64,000 nt of DNA from Agelaius tricolor (GCA_023055355.1 JALJCS010000024.1:12167501-12231500); one strand, 5' to 3'; counted from the stretch's first letter, positions 35,803-49,561 are shown. The notes: generated from the letters alone by a model not told the origin. Made by a program: numbers and translations.

Positions 35803-35807
35803 GGTGG

Positions 35808-37349
35808 CAAGAAAAAAGCCATGGTGTCTTCAGCTATTCTGGACTAAATCCTGCAGCAGTGAGGGCTGGTGCTGCTTCCCCCAGTGTGGCACTGAGCAGC
35901 TGCAGTGTTCCCAACATGTAATATCCTACTGAAGGGAGGCAATAGCTGAAGAAGAATGCAACATATGTATGTGTGTTTTCTTTGTTCAGTTGAGTCACAG
36001 CCTGGATGTGGCAGTGTTTCTGGTAGGGGCTGGAGACTTCTTTCATGCATCCCTTTCTATCAAACATCTGTGGAACAAGATTAATACATTTAGCTGCTCT
36101 TCAGTTTTTCTTTTTCTTTTTTTTAAGAAACTAATCCTTTCAATATGACTTCTGATAGAATCACATTGCCTAATTTCCCATATTTTAAGTGACCTTTTCC
36201 TCTGCTTCTTTCTAAATGAAATTACTGCAAATTCATTATTCATAGAATCAAGGCACAAAGACCCAGTTGTAGAAAGTCAGGAGGTTACTTTCTTTGAAAA
36301 TCTTTTGAAATCCTCAGACTTAGCTCATATATAACAATATTTCATGATGGTGTCAGCAACTTTGTTCTAGCAGAGTCCAGTGTGAGCTAACTTAGGAAGA
36401 TTGAGAACCTATTATGGGTGTGTATTTGTGACTAACTTTCCTTTGTTAGTTCTTGATTAAAGTTTCTGGAAGCTGCACAGACTAGATAATCAACAAATAT
36501 GCAAATCCTTGGCCATAAAAAATGCTAGCTTGCTGGTGTGTCCACAGGTTTTGCAGTGACCCCCTTTTTCTGGTGAACATAATTCTAGAGCTCAATTACT
36601 TTGTATCTGTGAAGAAAATCCAAATAGTGATTTCAAATGATGAATTATTATAGCTTTCATCTAGATATAAAGGTGTTAATATTCTTTAGGTTTATTGGTA
36701 TTTTCAGAGAGTAATATTCTTCAGGTTCAAACAAATATATTCAAAGCTGCTTGTTTCATACAGCACACTGTATTGGAAAAGGAAATATCACTGGTTTCAG
36801 GATTTAGCTGAGAAGTTTGGTTCACATGAACAGCCACAGTCTTTGCATGAATAGGCCAGTTTGCTTTCTTTTAATTTGTTTTCATCTCTTAGGAAATACT
36901 GGGCATGTGACTCAGACTAGTGTGATGTTTCCAGTCTTCTAATAAGATAACATATGTCCATGCAGATATGTCTGAAGTTTGTGTGAAGCTTTTCTTGGAG
37001 AGTTTTGATGCAAGAGTGCAAGAAATTCCTCTAGATTTATGTCCAGCACTGCAAGAAAATGGTCTTTATTCACTTTTGCACTCGCAAAGTTAGGACTGTC
37101 TCATATTTGATTGGGTGTTTTTTCACTTTCCAAGAAGAAAAAAAGCTGATTTAGATTATCCACAATGTGTGTGAGAGATCTAACCCTGAACTGGGTGAAG
37201 AAGTGGCACCATTGCATGGACACTTCAGAATCCACTACAGTGAATTTTCTGTCTAGCAGGTCTGAATCAAGTTTGGGGATGTTTGACAATGAATAAAACC
37301 AGTTGATCTTAAATTCAGTACCAGCTTGATATTTTTCACTTAGTTCTGT
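35808..37349. other. Spacer between two solo LTRs
   Basis: AT-rich DNA of about 1.5 kb. No gene, repeat or motif is recognised. Confidence 0.5.
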
Positions 37350-37354
37350 TACAT

Positions 37355-37868
37355 CGTGGTGATTTGGCCCTGGCTGGATGCTGGATGGCCACCAAAGCCA
37401 CTCTATCCCTGCCCTCCTCAAGTGGACAGGGTGGAGAAAATATAGTGAAAGGTTTAGAAGTTGAGATAAGGGCAGGGAGAGATCATTCAGCAATTACCAT
37501 CACTTCCATGGGGTGCAGCTGCCTCACCAGGGCTGCACCAGGGCTGTACGGGAACTCCTGCTCTGGCACCTGGAGCACCTCCTGCCACTCCCGTTGCACT
37601 GACCGTGGTGTCTGCTGTTCCTCTCACATGTTCTCACTCCTCTCTTCTCTGGCTGCCATTACTTGCACAGAATAACTTAATTTTCTTCTTAAAAGTGTTA
37701 TCCCAGAGGTTCTATCCCCATCTCTGACTGGCTGGGCCTTGGCCAGTGGTGGGTCCATCTTAGAGCCAGCTCGCATCGACTCTGCTGGACATGGGGAAAT
37801 CTTATAGCAGCTCCACAAGGATGGCCCCCCCTTCCATTACCAGAAACTTGCCCCACAAACCCAATGCA
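37355..37868. mobile_element. Solo LTR, about 514 bp, songbird-type
   Basis: The sequence (GATTTGGCCCTGGCTGGATG, GGCCTTGGCCAGTGGTGGGT, CTTGCCCCACAAACCCAATG) follows an LTR pattern I recall as abundant in songbird genomes. TACAT occurs directly before (37350-37354) and after (37869-37873) and may be the 5-bp target duplication, though the right flank is a TACA repeat so chance is possible. The left end reads CG instead of TG. No internal viral sequence is seen. Confidence 0.72.
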
Positions 37869-40464
37869 TACATACATATAAGTGAAGGTAACAGGATATT
37901 TGCAATTTGTAACAAAACCACACAATTAATTTTTTTATTTGTTGCTCAACATGGTGGTACTGTGATAACTGTCACTCTTCTTATTTGTAACATAAACAAA
38001 ACCAGTAATATTATAATACAAAAATAATTAAAACTGTTTTTATGTGCCAAAGAAGTGACTGCTCATTTTTAATAAGCCATCTGTTTCATTTAGAAATTGG
38101 CTGTTTATAAATTTCCTTTAGTCAGCAAAATATTGTCTTCTTCCAGTAATATTGAGAAAACCCCACAGGATCCAACTAATAAACTGTATTCTCTTTTCAC
38201 TGTGAAAAGAGAAAGAAACAACATAGATTTTAAAAGAAGATACAGTGTGAGGCACAATATTTGTGGCCAGATGAAGGCATTGGGAATTGGAGGGAGGTGG
38301 GTGTGGGAAGGGCAGTACCTGTCCAGCCTCATGGACAAAGCTCACCAGCGCCATGCTGGTGGGAAGCATGGTTGGGAAAAAAGGAGGAGGGAATTGAACT
38401 GGTTACAGTGATGGTTTGTATCTCCCAAGGTACTTCAGAGGGAGTTCCAGGGCACCAAGAGCTCACAGAATGAGGTAAAAATCAATGCTACACTCAGTAC
38501 TGAAATTGCTGCGAAATTTTCTTGTTCTCATGCCATTTTGGAGGGCAGGGGAGACACAGCAGAAGATTGTATTACAGTGATTTTCCATGAGAGTTTTACT
38601 GGACAAAGGACACTGATGGTGTGTTTGGGAGGCTCCTGGTTAATGAAGTTTGCAGCACAAATAAGAGAGTATATACAAGAGAGGAATATGATGTAAAGGG
38701 CAGGACCACAAGGGCTGGGAAGCAAAGAAGGGCTCCAAATATGTCCAGTTCTTTTCAAAGGGAAGTTGAGAGATGGGCTTGAAGGAAGGGTGCTTAAGGT
38801 ATAACAAAGGTGCCACAGGGTTTTTCACCAAGGCTCATGCTGAGGATTTTCCAGTCTAGCTGAGAAAGGCATAGCAAGATGGCTGCTAACTGAAGTTAAA
38901 TAAAATGAATTCTGAATGAAGATGTGGTTTTTTAGAAGAGAGAAAATGAATAATTTATTAGGGAATGTGGTAAATTTGGCATGCCTTCATGTGTTTATGG
39001 CAAAAGCAAAGTACATCTTTTAGGAGAATATTTAATCAAGCACTCAAAAGAAGTTATACAACTTGTTTGTGCAATGGGTTTTGCTGTGTGGTTGTGATTA
39101 TTTTTCTTTGGTTTTGGAGCCAATGAATATATGAAGTTCCCTATTTATTTTCTTTCACAGAAAGAGAATAAAAACCCCTGCATTGTCCCAGCATATTCAT
39201 TGCTACTGCTGTTCTGCATTAAGAAATGCCTATAACAAAATCTCATTATTTAGAGTGTCTGACAGTTGCCTGCAGTGGTCAGACTTTATTCACTTTCAGT
39301 ACGGATTTGCCTGAAAATATTTAGTTTGGGACTGGTTGGGGGTGGCAATTGTTTGCTCTTGAAAGTTAATATCATTCTTTATGGTTGTTCTGTGCATGCT
39401 TTCTGCATGCTCAGGGTCTGCCATTTTGGGGGCACAGGGGGTGCCCTCGTACCTCAAGCCCTGTGCTGTGCATTTCCTCCTGTGAGAGCCCCGGGATGCA
39501 CCTGAGGTCTGCTTCTCCTACTGTTTGTAGCACAAAGGGTGCTGGTATGGCCAGTCCATGCCCTGCTCTCACAGGGGACCCCTGACCTGCAGGGCATGGC
39601 CACTCAGCTACTCCCTTGCTGGGCTTCTGAGGTCTGGGTCTTCTGGCCACAATCAAGTGACAAGATATTCATAACATTTTAAAAGGTGCAGTGGTCGCAT
39701 AACAGAACATGTAATTCCAGTCCTCCTATAAAACTACCCAAGATGCAGCAAAACTTATGGAAAGTAGATTAATCTGTTAACTTTTATAGGTTTTGGAAGT
39801 AATTTCAATAAAATCCACTTGGTTTCTTTATTATACTAGAATTTTCCCTAAAGAAATTGGTATTTTATTATGATGTTTGTCTTGGACTTTCAAGAATTGC
39901 AGTTTTAATGTACCCAATTACTTTTGTTATTAAAAAAGTCAGAAAGCAAACTGATTAAGATGTTAGAGTTTTTTGACTGTACTTTCCAAACAATTCCACT
40001 TGGTTAGCATAAATATTTGGATCCAAATTTTTCTGGCAGCCAACAGACTTGTAATTGGGTTAAAAATAAGAAGGGAATTAATTTTTTAAAAAAAGAACTA
40101 AATCATTTACTCATGCCTCTGTACATTTTGTGCCATAATATAGTCTGATTTAAAGTTTTCTTTTTTTTTCCAAGAGGTTTTGATAAAACTCGTATGGTAG
40201 GTGACACCTTGTTCTGCAGTGGGAAAAGTGGCAATCAAGATAAAAATTCCCTTACTGCAATACTTCTTGAAGTCAGGCAGTACCAAAAGTAGGATTTTGA
40301 ATTTTATCTTAATTTAGAGGTATGCTGTAACAGATACATTAATTTAAATACTTTCCACAATGCAGTTGATTTCTTTCTTGCATGTGTGTCTTAATAAATC
40401 ATGCCTGCCAATGTAGTCCATTAAATGAGATGCATAATGTGGCCAATTTATGGTTCTCCTAGGA

Positions 40465-40520
40465 ACTGGGTGGAATTTTGGCCCTATGGAAGTCAGTGGG
40501 AATTGTGCCACTGGCTGCAG
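40465..40520. repeat. Remnant of an old amniote interspersed repeat
   Basis: GTGGAATTTTGGCCCTATGG then AAGTCAGTGGGAATTGTGCC resembles a motif common in turtle, crocodile and bird genomes (ccattgaagtcaatgggagttttgcc). The family name is not certain. Confidence 0.4.
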
Positions 40521-40979
40521 CAGGTCCAGTCTTTTCCCAGCACATTCATTCATTCATTTTTGAATGTGCGTGTCTAGTGTGCTGATTTCCAGCCTTAATG
40601 TTTGGTTTTGCACTTACATTGGAAAAGAACATTTTAAATCCTATCAGGAAAAAAGCCAATGCATGTTCTTAAACCTTTGGTATTATTTCCTTTGGAAGAA
40701 CTAGACAGAGAATAATATGTATTTTTTTCTTTATCTGATGGCAATATGCTGTACTGAAATGAAAAACATTTCAACCTGAATTCAATTTTATGTTTTCATA
40801 CGTATGTGTTTGTGAGTGTGTGTATCCTACTGACGTTATTTCCTATTGACTTAAGATACAGTTAAATATGGGTGACAGGCATGATAGGACTTTCTTTGAA
40901 AACCTTTGCCAATTAGAAATTGAAGGCTGGTAAGAAAATCTCTCCCTTCTTCAGTTCCTTTTTGATATCTGGAAATTCA

Positions 40980-41080
40980 CAGCAGATGGCCCCGGTTCTC
41001 TCATTTGCACCATTCTGGCTTCACTGATTTAGGTCGTAGTAAATCCTGATTATCCAGCTATGAAAGTGGGATCAGGACCA
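40980..41080. repeat. Possible old amniote repeat remnant
   Basis: CTCATTTGCACCATTCTGGC and AGTAAATCCTGATTATCCAG loosely follow a widespread pattern (tcatttacaccagtgtaaatcaggag). This is a weak match. Confidence 0.3.
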
Positions 41081-44000
41081 GCATTTTGGCAACTGGCTCT
41101 GACTATAAAAAGAACTCAGTACAAAGGAACAGTTTGTGGCTCTAATAAAACCTGTGGGATTTTTGCTGTTTACTTCACTGGAATCTGGATGTCACCAAAA
41201 TGTGGTGTTCTAAGTCACCTCTGTTAATATTCTGGTAATGAATGATGGATGAGATATCCCAGGGAAACAAAAAATGAAAAAAGATATCACTTGCCAGTTA
41301 TAGGGCAACCTGATGTAATTAGTGTTTGCAACCTTTGCAAAAGTGGGTTTTGTTTGTGTGATTTTTCACTTCTGTGAGGAGGGAGCAGTGAAATCTATGC
41401 CCAACGTACCATAGGCAAAGACCTGATCTGACAAAATAGAACAGCAGATTTAATTTTCATTTTGTCTGAGAGATATTTAGCATCTCTGCTAAGCTGTAAT
41501 ATGGCACTGTGCTGAAATCTGTAAATGCATAACTTTCCTGAACTGCAAATTTAGTTATACTGAATTTGCTGGGTTTCCATAAAATTGCTGTAGAAACTTC
41601 GCGGGCAACAGTATTCTACATAAATGCAATTTGCAGGTTTGTCACTTTTTCAGCTATATTTTCCATCCTTCTCATCTTTGTGTTATGGAGAAATACTGAC
41701 TTTGTGGAATCACTGCAGAAAGTTATAAATGATGTATGAAATGAGAAATCCCTGCTCAGAGCACAGAACTTAATCTATGCTATTTGCTGTGAAAGTCAGC
41801 TCAGCTGCAAGCAGAAAAGCCCACCAAAGCCAGAAGCTACAGACTAAGAAAACTAAAGCACACTCTAAGTATTTTCTTTTTTTTTTGGTTTGTGCCAGGG
41901 ATAAGCCAGGGCATGGTACTGCAAGCTGCAGAAAGTCGTGGGGAGGGCAGGCATTCACAGCTTGGGTGTGCTGAGGTGTCCTGTGCAGGCTGTGGGTTGA
42001 GCACTCTGCCCTTAGCTGGGAGAGGAACTTCTCTGCCTGTGCTGAAATGGGAAGAAGGGATACAGGGATTGCTGCAGGAGAGGGAGTGAGCTTAACCCCC
42101 CAACACTGCATAGTCACCAATGAAACAATACTATAAAATGCCCCACTATTTTTTTAGGATTTTTCAAGTTGAAGTGTCTTTGCGTGTGTAGAGGTTACAG
42201 CACTTGTGTGGGATCAGCATGACACAGTTTATGTCACCTTGTTGGATGGACAGAATCCACAGCTACTGCTGTCATCCTGCAGGATCCAGACCACTAGAGA
42301 ATTAGGTGCTGCAAGAGCAAAAAGCAATCCTGAAAGGATGCAGTGATTTCCCTCCCCTCACCCATGGATTTTTTCAGGCTCCTGCTTAAAATCTACAATT
42401 CTGCGCTAGAGTTAGGGAGGCTACAGTCAGTTGGTGGTGTCTTTCTGTAAAGAAGGTATTTTTTGCAGTTGTTGTCTAAAACTCTGTTTCCCATGAAAGC
42501 TGCTTTGTCAGAAAGATACATTAGCCCTGCCTATGAATAGGAACAATCAGCCATTTTGTGGTAGAAGCAGCTTGCAAATAACTTTAGTGGTTCCTAAGAA
42601 ATAAACACTTCTGCCAAACACTTGTAGTGGGGAATGCAATACACAGGTAACAGCAAGCCTTGGCTTATCACACTGTTTATTTCCCTTGTTCTCTCTACTG
42701 TGAACTCCTTATCCATTGTGGATACCTGCTGAGAAGGATGCTAAGGGAAGCTTCAAATTCTGAAATCCCAGAGTCAAACCTGGGCAGGAGGAGAGAGCAG
42801 CAAGTCACAGGCTGAAGTGGTTGGATTCTAAGCTTGGCTTTGGTAAGAAACTCTTTTGGGAAGCTGTCTCTGCTGCTGTCCCCAGTAGCTTACTGCAGGG
42901 CTCTCTGTGGCTGCAGACTCCTTCAGTAGCTGCTGTGCATCCCAGAGCAGCCTCGAGTTCTGAAGGATGAAGTGTTTAAATGTGCACAGAGGGTCAACCT
43001 GGAAAGACCAGGATTTATTTACAGGACAGTTAGCCTGCAGTCTAGCACACAGAGCTACTGCTTATATCCTAGGTAAAATAGATGACTTGGCACTTGGCAA
43101 GTGCTACAGATACTGCTAAAAAGGTGTTTCTTGGCTCATCCATCTCTTGCAAGGTGCAGAGGAGCTGTGGCAGCTATATAAAGAGTTTGGGGAAAAATAG
43201 AGACACATGAGTAATGGAGTAGTAAAACTCAGTTCAGCTCCTTGGCACTTGCAAACTCAAGCCAAGCCCTGCAGCCTTAACTTGGGGAAAAAATTATCTA
43301 GAGAAATCAAAGGGAGTTTTAACTTAGAAAGCCACTCTACTGCTTGCTTGTTCTAGGGGTAGGTGTTCAGCTGCAAAGTTCCCTTTCTTTTGCTATACAG
43401 ACTGTGACTAGGGGCAAGTCTCTCCTCTTAGTATCACAAGTGATGCAAAATTAATCAGAAGCCAAATTCTGACAGCTAGAAAAATCTGCCATATTATTAA
43501 GAAGAGCTTCTAAAATGCTGAAGAAAACTATAATCAACTGCTAAAGCACATCTTGGGGAACTAAAGGGGTTTATAAATAATCATTAGAATAAACTGCTCC
43601 CTGCCGTGAGGCACATCTCTTATTATGTCTGCTATGTCCCTTTCGGCTCTCTCACTGCATCATCAAGCATGGATTAAGGTCAAATAAATTTAGGATGACT
43701 GAACACAACAGTCTTGACTAAGTTTCTAAAAATGTGAAGGACACAATCTTGTGAGTGAACAAGTGCAATGTATTCAATTGCACTAAAATACTCAGATTAC
43801 AACTGGTTCATAGACCTTTTCACAAGCAAAATTTATTGACAACATCACTGCGCCAATAAATTCACATATATTTAGAATAATGCATATAATTATGTCAATA
43901 TAATGAGGAATAATTATGGTGAAAATCAACATGCCCCCTCCTATTTTTAAAGTACTTTACTGTTTACATATTTTTCATGTTTGAAATGGTATCTGTTGTA

Positions 44001-47000
44001 TCAGAAGATACTCCAAATTTGAGCAAGCAAGCGTTATGTTACATAATATTATTCTCATGTTTATTGACACTTAAAAGAAGTTAGACTCCTAAACCAGCTT
44101 TTTATTATGTGTGTGTTTGTTTCCAGTATGATGTGGTTTGTGCCTCCCTTACAACTATGAAATTTATGCCAATTCTAACTTTTAGTTTAAATAGATCTTC
44201 CTGATGCTTATCTTTAGAAATGTTTTCAGAAAGCAGCTAGCTCCCAGTCACTGGCTTGCCAAGGCAAGGCTTGTTCACCTCCTCCTCTAAAAGAAACTCT
44301 GCTCCCCAGATGGGAGGATGTGGAGCTGTGGAGGATGCCTATGGGAAGTGCCTTCAGCAGCACCAGAGCTGAAGGAGGGAGGGCTATAGGTCCATCTTCT
44401 TCTGCACTGAAGGATTGCAAACCTGACAGACTTGTGGAGAGAATGCTGACCAAACCTGAGAAACTAAACTTGATCAGAAAACATAAATATAATAGGTGCA
44501 AGGAGACCTGGTAGGAGCTTCCACAAACCTAGCAGAGAGAAATAAAGCTTTAGAAAGGAAAAAAGAATTGAATGTGAGCAGGGCAAGGTGTCTGCTGCAA
44601 GCAGAAGAGAACTGTTTCACATCTGCAGTAAAGAGTGCAGTTTCCCCAAAGAAGAAGCCTTCAGAGGGCTCCCTGGGCTCCCTTTGCCTGGGCAGAGGGA
44701 CACTTGCCTGTGGCAGCGTGCTCTCCATGCAGAGATGGAGTGGCAGGCTCCCCAGTTATTGCTTCCAGCCTGTCTCTATTCTCTGGAACTGTGCTGAATG
44801 CAGTCTCCATTCTGTGCTGCTTTTCAGCCCCACTGCTGAGCTTTATCTTCCAGGCTTTTGATGACCTCCTATGTATTTTGTTATCCTCTGGTTTCTCAAC
44901 TGATGTTATTATTGATGTACCAAGGTTTTTTTGAGAATAGAGTTGGAATATTTTTTATAGCTCTGCACACCAATCTTACATTTTATAATGGGTACTGCAG
45001 TGAGCAGTTGTTGACTGTAGATGCTGTTGTCTGTTCAGCAAGTTACAACAATTTTTTTCTGCAGTTTCTAGCAGCCAGAGGGGTTAAGATGTGTGATTGA
45101 AAACTGTCCCAAGCTATAGATTAAGACCAATAATGTTTCCAGTGGTTTTTTTGACTTTTGATTTGTTTTGTTTTAGATTAGCAAAATCTGCTTTATCATT
45201 TTGAGGGTCGAAAGGGAACTGATTGCAATAAAAGCAGAACAAGATTTATAGCATATTCTTATAAATAAAGGCACACTGCTCTGCCAAATTATGTAAGATG
45301 TGGCATGTCACATTGTTCTGTTCCTCTCATGATCTATGGTGTCATATGGACTTAAAAAATAGGACTATTGTATGGATTTTTGCAGCATAATTGGCATTGA
45401 CACTTGTATTGATTGAATAAATGAAATAACATGCACAGTTCTGACAATCTTTTCAGGTTTCTAAGATTACAGTCGTGATGATTCTATGTCAGCAAAAAAT
45501 TCTTTAGGAATTTAAAATGAAGCCACAGCCAGTTCATTAATATACATATGTTTGAAATTGCAGCCCTAACAATTGAGTTCTCTGCACTGAATGCTATAAT
45601 ATATATTGTCATGAGCTATATGCCCTCAGATCATTTCTGTGAATTACAAGAAAATTATGGAAGGGAGAACATTTTATTATTGTGCTTTTCATCCAGAGAT
45701 ACAGCTTTTCACTGATGAAAATTGAAAACACTGAAAATTAAAATGTAAATGCATTTATCAAAAGAAGAGGAAAAAATTGAATCCTGAACTTTAACTGCTT
45801 TTGCATTTTACTTCTTCAAAAAGCAATTTTGATATTTACATCTCAAAAGCACAAGTAGTCAGACTCTGTAATATCTATTTGGATTCTTACTAATAAGTCA
45901 CTGGCTCATGGTTGCTGGGGGTCTGAAGATTTGTTTTAGTAAAACAGCATGGAAAGCTGCGTGGGTGTTTATTTGTGTATGTGCATATTCTGAGAGACAA
46001 ACAGAATAATTATACATTTATTTAGCGTTTTTCTCCTTTCTGTTTAACACATTCTTTTTGTGTTTTTTACAGGTCAGTGCCACCTTACAAAAGATGTGAG
46101 TTACTCATGTCTTTGTACAGAAAAAAGGAAAGACAGAAAGCAATGAACACTAGAAGCTCTTTACATGAAATTTAGCACTTAATAGACAGGATAAATGCAT
46201 AATTTAAGGTTTATTTAAGCTGGATTTTTTTCCTTTTAGTTTCAAAAAATATGAGTTGTTTTTTGGTTGGCATCCTGACTTAACTGAGGATATGTTAACA
46301 GCCCCTAAGAAGAAGCTCATCCATATGCTGAAGAAGGCTGTGGGCTCAGTTTCCTGCAGAGCAAGAGTGCTGGACGAAGCATGGAAGCAGGCAGGCTGTG
46401 CAGCAAACTGAGACGTCCTGTGCCTCTGGTGCTGCCATGTAGTGTAAGAAAATAAATGTATTATCTGAATGGAGATTGTGCCTTTTTGTGTGGTTCTTAC
46501 TGTATGCACAGTCAGAAGAGTTGACTGCCTGTAATTAAAATCCATCCAAATCCTCTACGAGTGACACAAGTAATGAGCAGGTAAATCCTTTGTGTAGCAT
46601 TTTCACTGCTTTTGTAATTCCTTTCTCTTTCTTTTTCTTAACTTTGGAAGCATATTTTTTCTGGTGGACATTTTCTGAACTCCTCCATGCGGGGCGACAG
46701 TGCTAGATCCCTCAGATTTAAGTGACAAACCCCACAGACTTAGGGACCTGATGCCAAAACTCTCACCATGTGTAAATACAGAGGAGGCACCAGAAGAGAA
46801 ACTGAGTGCATTCTTCCCTTTTTGCCTTACAGTAGATGTTTTTGAATCTTTGGTTCCATCATGTCTGTCTCTTTTAGTGTTTCCCATTGTATTTGGAAGA
46901 CAATATTTATCTTTCCTTAATATTTTTAATTAACTTTAAAATTCTAAGGTGCTAACTAAGCATAAGAAACACACACAATGTTATACATGGTACAATATCT

Positions 47001-48304
47001 ATCACAGAATAATTGGCACCAAGCAAAAGTTGTTGCCTTTTAGGATCTCAGGTACTGAAATGGTTAAGAATTTTCTGCATTCATATTTCAAAGAAAATCA
47101 CTTGTCAAGCAAAGAGATTGAAAAATTATATCTATTTATGCAAAATATGTTCATAGCATTTTTTAGGATGAAAGAAAATCTCGTGTCATTATCTTTATTT
47201 AAGAAAAATTACTCAAAATTTTTGGTTGAGTTTTGTGGTAGAAAAAAATTTATTTTTATTCTATTTAGGTATCTGATACTTCTTTTTACTTTGAAAGGAA
47301 AATTACTTCTTTGTTTCAGATGTGTCAGAAAGTGGAATGTCTTGGGCTATCAAAACAGACTACAACAGTCATGATCAGAAACATTTTGCGTTAGCATGAA
47401 AACCATTATTTCTATAAAATCATTCATATTCTTAGGACTTAACAGGCATATTTGGTGAATTTATTTACATCTTCCCAATGTTTTATTCATTTATTGTTTC
47501 AGTTTTATCTTTGTTATTTCTGTTCCCCTGTCTTTCTTGAATTTATGATTAATGTTTCTTTAAGCAACAAAACAATACATTCCAGATCAAGAGTTATGCA
47601 AAGACATAGCTTTTTTTGAGGAATAAAATATCAATAAAAATATCAGTATTCATAGCAAGTTTTCTTTCTATGCAAGAGATGTTGTAGGCAAAAGTTTTGC
47701 TTAGACCAAAATAAAAACTATCCAAAGGGTGGAGAAAAATGGAACAAGCAATCAATGTTTGTGGAAAATTCCAGTCACTACCTGGATCTGGATACAATTG
47801 GCAAAGAGGACAAAAGAACTAATGGCGTGGATTTAATGGATCAAGTTTCTCTTCTGCAGTTCATCTCTTCATTAATGGCCCATGAAAAGTGAAGACCAAG
47901 ATATTTGGACCAAAGAGCTGCCAGAGACTAAACCAACCATTACCCCTTGAAAGATTGCATCATTGATGCTTTAAATTAAATCTTTATTGCCATTGTAAAA
48001 TGTCTGTGAGTTACCCAGAGAAAATAAAATATGTGGTTTTCAGAGAGTGGTCATTATTTTTCAGCTAAATAAGAAATGTCCTTTCCCCTTGGGAGCAGTG
48101 TGAAATGGAGCCCTCTGTAGGTCTTCCTCAGCTAGATTCCTGGCCAAAGACTATTCTACCTTTCCATGCACATCTGGTTCTTTGCTCCTTTTGAAAGAGG
48201 TGAATCAAGGTGGGTCACATCTGCAGGCCCTATTCTAACAGTAATATAAGAAGAACCATATTTTTTTATGGAAGTAAGTAATTTTCCATAAAAAATGATC
48301 TAAG

Positions 48305-48664
48305 ACAAAGATGGGGGTTGTTTGGAAATGGAGACTTGGGAGAAACCTTATTGCTGTCCACCAATACCTGGAAGAATATTACAGATGGGTGGGGGTTGGT
48401 ATTTTCTCCAATGTAACAAGCAACAGGACAAGAGGAAATGTCCTTGAGTTGTGTCAGGTTTTGACATTTCTTCACTTAAAGGGTGGTCAAGCACTGAAAT
48501 GGGCTCCAGGGGCAGTGATGGAGTCACCATCCCTAAAGGTGTTCCAAAAACATACGTCTGTGGTGTTTGGGGATGTGGGCAAGGGCTGGACTTGGCAGTG
48601 GTGGGTTACTCGTTGGACTTGATGATCTCAGAGGTCTTTTCCCACCCCAACAATTCTGTGATTC
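48305..48664 (+). mobile_element. CR1 LINE 3' portion
   Basis: The order of motifs follows the CR1 ORF2 C-terminus and 3' UTR: CAACAGGACAAGAGGAAATG, AAAGGGTGGTCAAGCACTG, GATGGAGTCACCATCCCTAA, GACTTGATGATCTCAGAGGT, ending CAATTCTGTGATTCTA. Several indels break the frame. Confidence 0.88.
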
Positions 48665-48772
48665 TAGGATACTGTGGTTTAGTGGTGAACATGGCAGTAA
48701 TAGGTTAGTGGTTGGACCTGATGATCTTACAGGCCTTTTCCAGCCTAAACAAATCTGTGATTCTCTGGCTCT
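48665..48772 (+). mobile_element. Second, very short CR1 3' end in tandem
   Basis: Directly after the first CR1 end comes another CR1 3' UTR: TGGTTTAGTGGTGAACATGG, TGGTTGGACCTGATGATCTT, CAGGCCTTTTCCAGCCTAAA, ending AATCTGTGATTCTCTGG. It is severely 5'-truncated and lies in the same orientation, so it is either a new insertion at the tail of the older copy or a duplication of the 3' unit. Confidence 0.85.
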
Positions 48773-49561
48773 GTGGTACAACCTTCTCCTGCATCTGGCA
48801 TGGGGTGCCATGGGAGAAAGCACCAGGCTCAGGCTGCTCTGTACCTACCTGTCTTACATCTGAAAGGCAAAGACCTAGAGACCTAAACACCAGCATGGCC
48901 CACAGGGGTTTGGGTCAACAGTTTTTGGTGACAATTCCCTAACAGGACTGTAAGGGGCTCAGTGACCTCAGTGGGAGGGAGTGCTCAGGCAGGTGCCTGT
49001 GAAGAGCAGCTGTTCAAGAACCAAATATTTTTTGTGTGAAAGAGAAGGTAATGTTTCAATGAAGATGCAGAGGTTTGGAGCTCCATAGTGTGACTCAGGA
49101 GCATTCAGGCCTAGCTTCAAAATATCAGTGTGCAAGGGAAATACCTTAATAATTGCTGGATGCAGTGGCACAGCTTAGCTCCAAAGAGCTACTTTGTGCT
49201 GGACAAAATGGCTCTCACAGGCACTCAATCACAAGACTTCCCATTTCTGAATAACAGAAATATTCTCAGCTGAGAAATTTGGTCACTGACAGTATCCTGG
49301 CAGCTTGAGAAACAGCCACTTGTCTGTGAATAGTGGGGAATGTAGCATTTGTAGCTCTTCTGTTCAGGCATGAATGGGACTGCTTTCCAGGACACAGTGT
49401 AAGGATCTCCTGTAAAAAAAAAATAGATGGAGGTGCCAAAAATCACCAAAATTAAAGTGCATATACTGGGAACAGTAATTTTGAAATAGTTTCCTTGGCT
49501 CTCACTTATATATGGAGGAATCTTAATTCCATGGCTGCCTTGTCGGTTTAGTTGGTTTTTT

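Larger units (their letters stand above)
37874..48304. other. Intergenic region
   Basis: About 10 kb without a recognisable gene. It holds two weak old-repeat remnants (40465-40520 and 40980-41080). A 141-codon open frame lies at 46949-47374 (plus) in very AT-rich DNA. Its product is rich in Lys, Phe and Leu and resembles no family I know. Confidence 0.55.
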
